Shown piece by piece: positions 63,940 through 64,000 of a stretch of DNA of 64,000 bases. Position 1 is the first letter of the stretch, and every line of letters starts with the position of its first letter. Made by a program: the position numbers and the translations under genes. The notes under the pieces were generated by a model, which saw only the letters and a program-made list of their open reading frames with translations, ran no database searches and was not told where the DNA came from. The DNA comes from DATKNA01 sp963755755 (lineage in GTDB: Bacteria; Actinomycetota; Actinomycetes; Actinomycetales; Kineosporiaceae): positions 1 through 64,000 of the forward strand of contig CAVWLJ010000009.1 of NCBI GenBank assembly GCA_963755755.1, read 5' to 3'.

Positions 63940-64000
63940 TCAGCCGATCGCCCGCAGGAACCGGGCGGCCGCGGGCGCGGCCAGGGCGCCACCGGAGGAG
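63940..64000 (-). CDS. 3' end of a penicillin-binding-protein-like gene (partial)
   Basis: The last 19 codons, read from the window edge, give GGALAAPAAARFLRAIG then TGA at 63940. A Gly-Gly-x-x-Ala-Ala-Pro ending is common in penicillin-binding transpeptidases. Only the end is in the window, so the call is weak. Confidence 0.3.
   Translation of the reverse strand, partial: SSGGALAAPAAARFLRAIG

Overview
The window is high-GC DNA (about 70% by eye) from a free-living actinomycete. Signs of this are the strong G/C third-position bias, the many GTG starts, and actinobacterial families: F420-type LLM oxidoreductases, a Ddn-type deazaflavin oxidoreductase, DUF4012, a PF04672 methyltransferase and a WS/DGAT acyltransferase. 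The short palindromic repeats would suit a Geodermatophilaceae- or Kineosporiaceae-like genome, but I cannot place it further. No rRNA, tRNA, CRISPR array or complete insertion sequence was seen.

1-10.1 kb is one leftward surface-polysaccharide operon. In transcription order it holds an undecaprenyl-phosphate sugar transferase, a WcaI-like glycosyltransferase, GDP-mannose 4,6-dehydratase, an NAD-dependent epimerase, a Wzx-like flippase, a Wzy-like polymerase, two GT4 glycosyltransferases and a CDP-glycerol glycerophosphotransferase-like gene cut by the window edge. Left of about 6.3 kb the GC content drops and every gene is broken by several frameshifts, although neighbouring genes still overlap by four bases. 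10.5-29.3 kb mixes secreted and wall-related proteins (TAP-type peptidase, PL7 alginate lyase, an Ig-like secreted protein, a lipoprotein, DUF4012, a beta-helix protein) with the likely regulatory pair of the polysaccharide system: a low-molecular-weight tyrosine phosphatase (18.8 kb) and a Wzc/CpsD tyrosine autokinase (27.7 kb). Small regulator/enzyme pairs lie between them (ArsR-VOC, MocR-AhpD).

29-50 kb holds single genes: nitroreductase, LuxR regulator, two serine hydrolases, VOC, PhzF, methyltransferases, IPP isomerase next to a geranylgeranyl-reductase-like flavoprotein, an amylo-1,6-glucosidase-type enzyme, a divergent HxlR/methyltransferase pair with a clear operator, and an NDH-2 coupled to a 52-residue acidic protein. 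At 38-40.9 kb a leaderless M64 metallopeptidase with six FG-GAP-like repeats is followed directly by an unrecognised partner gene. 50-64 kb is metabolic: WS/DGAT with an acyl-CoA ligase (storage lipid), an F420-dependent LLM enzyme, an AbiEi/DUF559-like protein, an enolase-superfamily enzyme, a pyruvate-oxidase-like ThDP enzyme, a D-lactate-dehydrogenase-like FAD/Fe-S protein divergent from a MarR regulator, and a phospholipase-D-like protein.

Two cross-cutting features stand out. Single frame breaks occur throughout, which suggests uncorrected indels in the sequence; I type only the heavily broken low-GC genes as pseudogenes and describe the breaks in the others. Short palindromic elements with a common tandem-box layout (families A, B and C below) sit between genes and in several places form part of the coding sequence.
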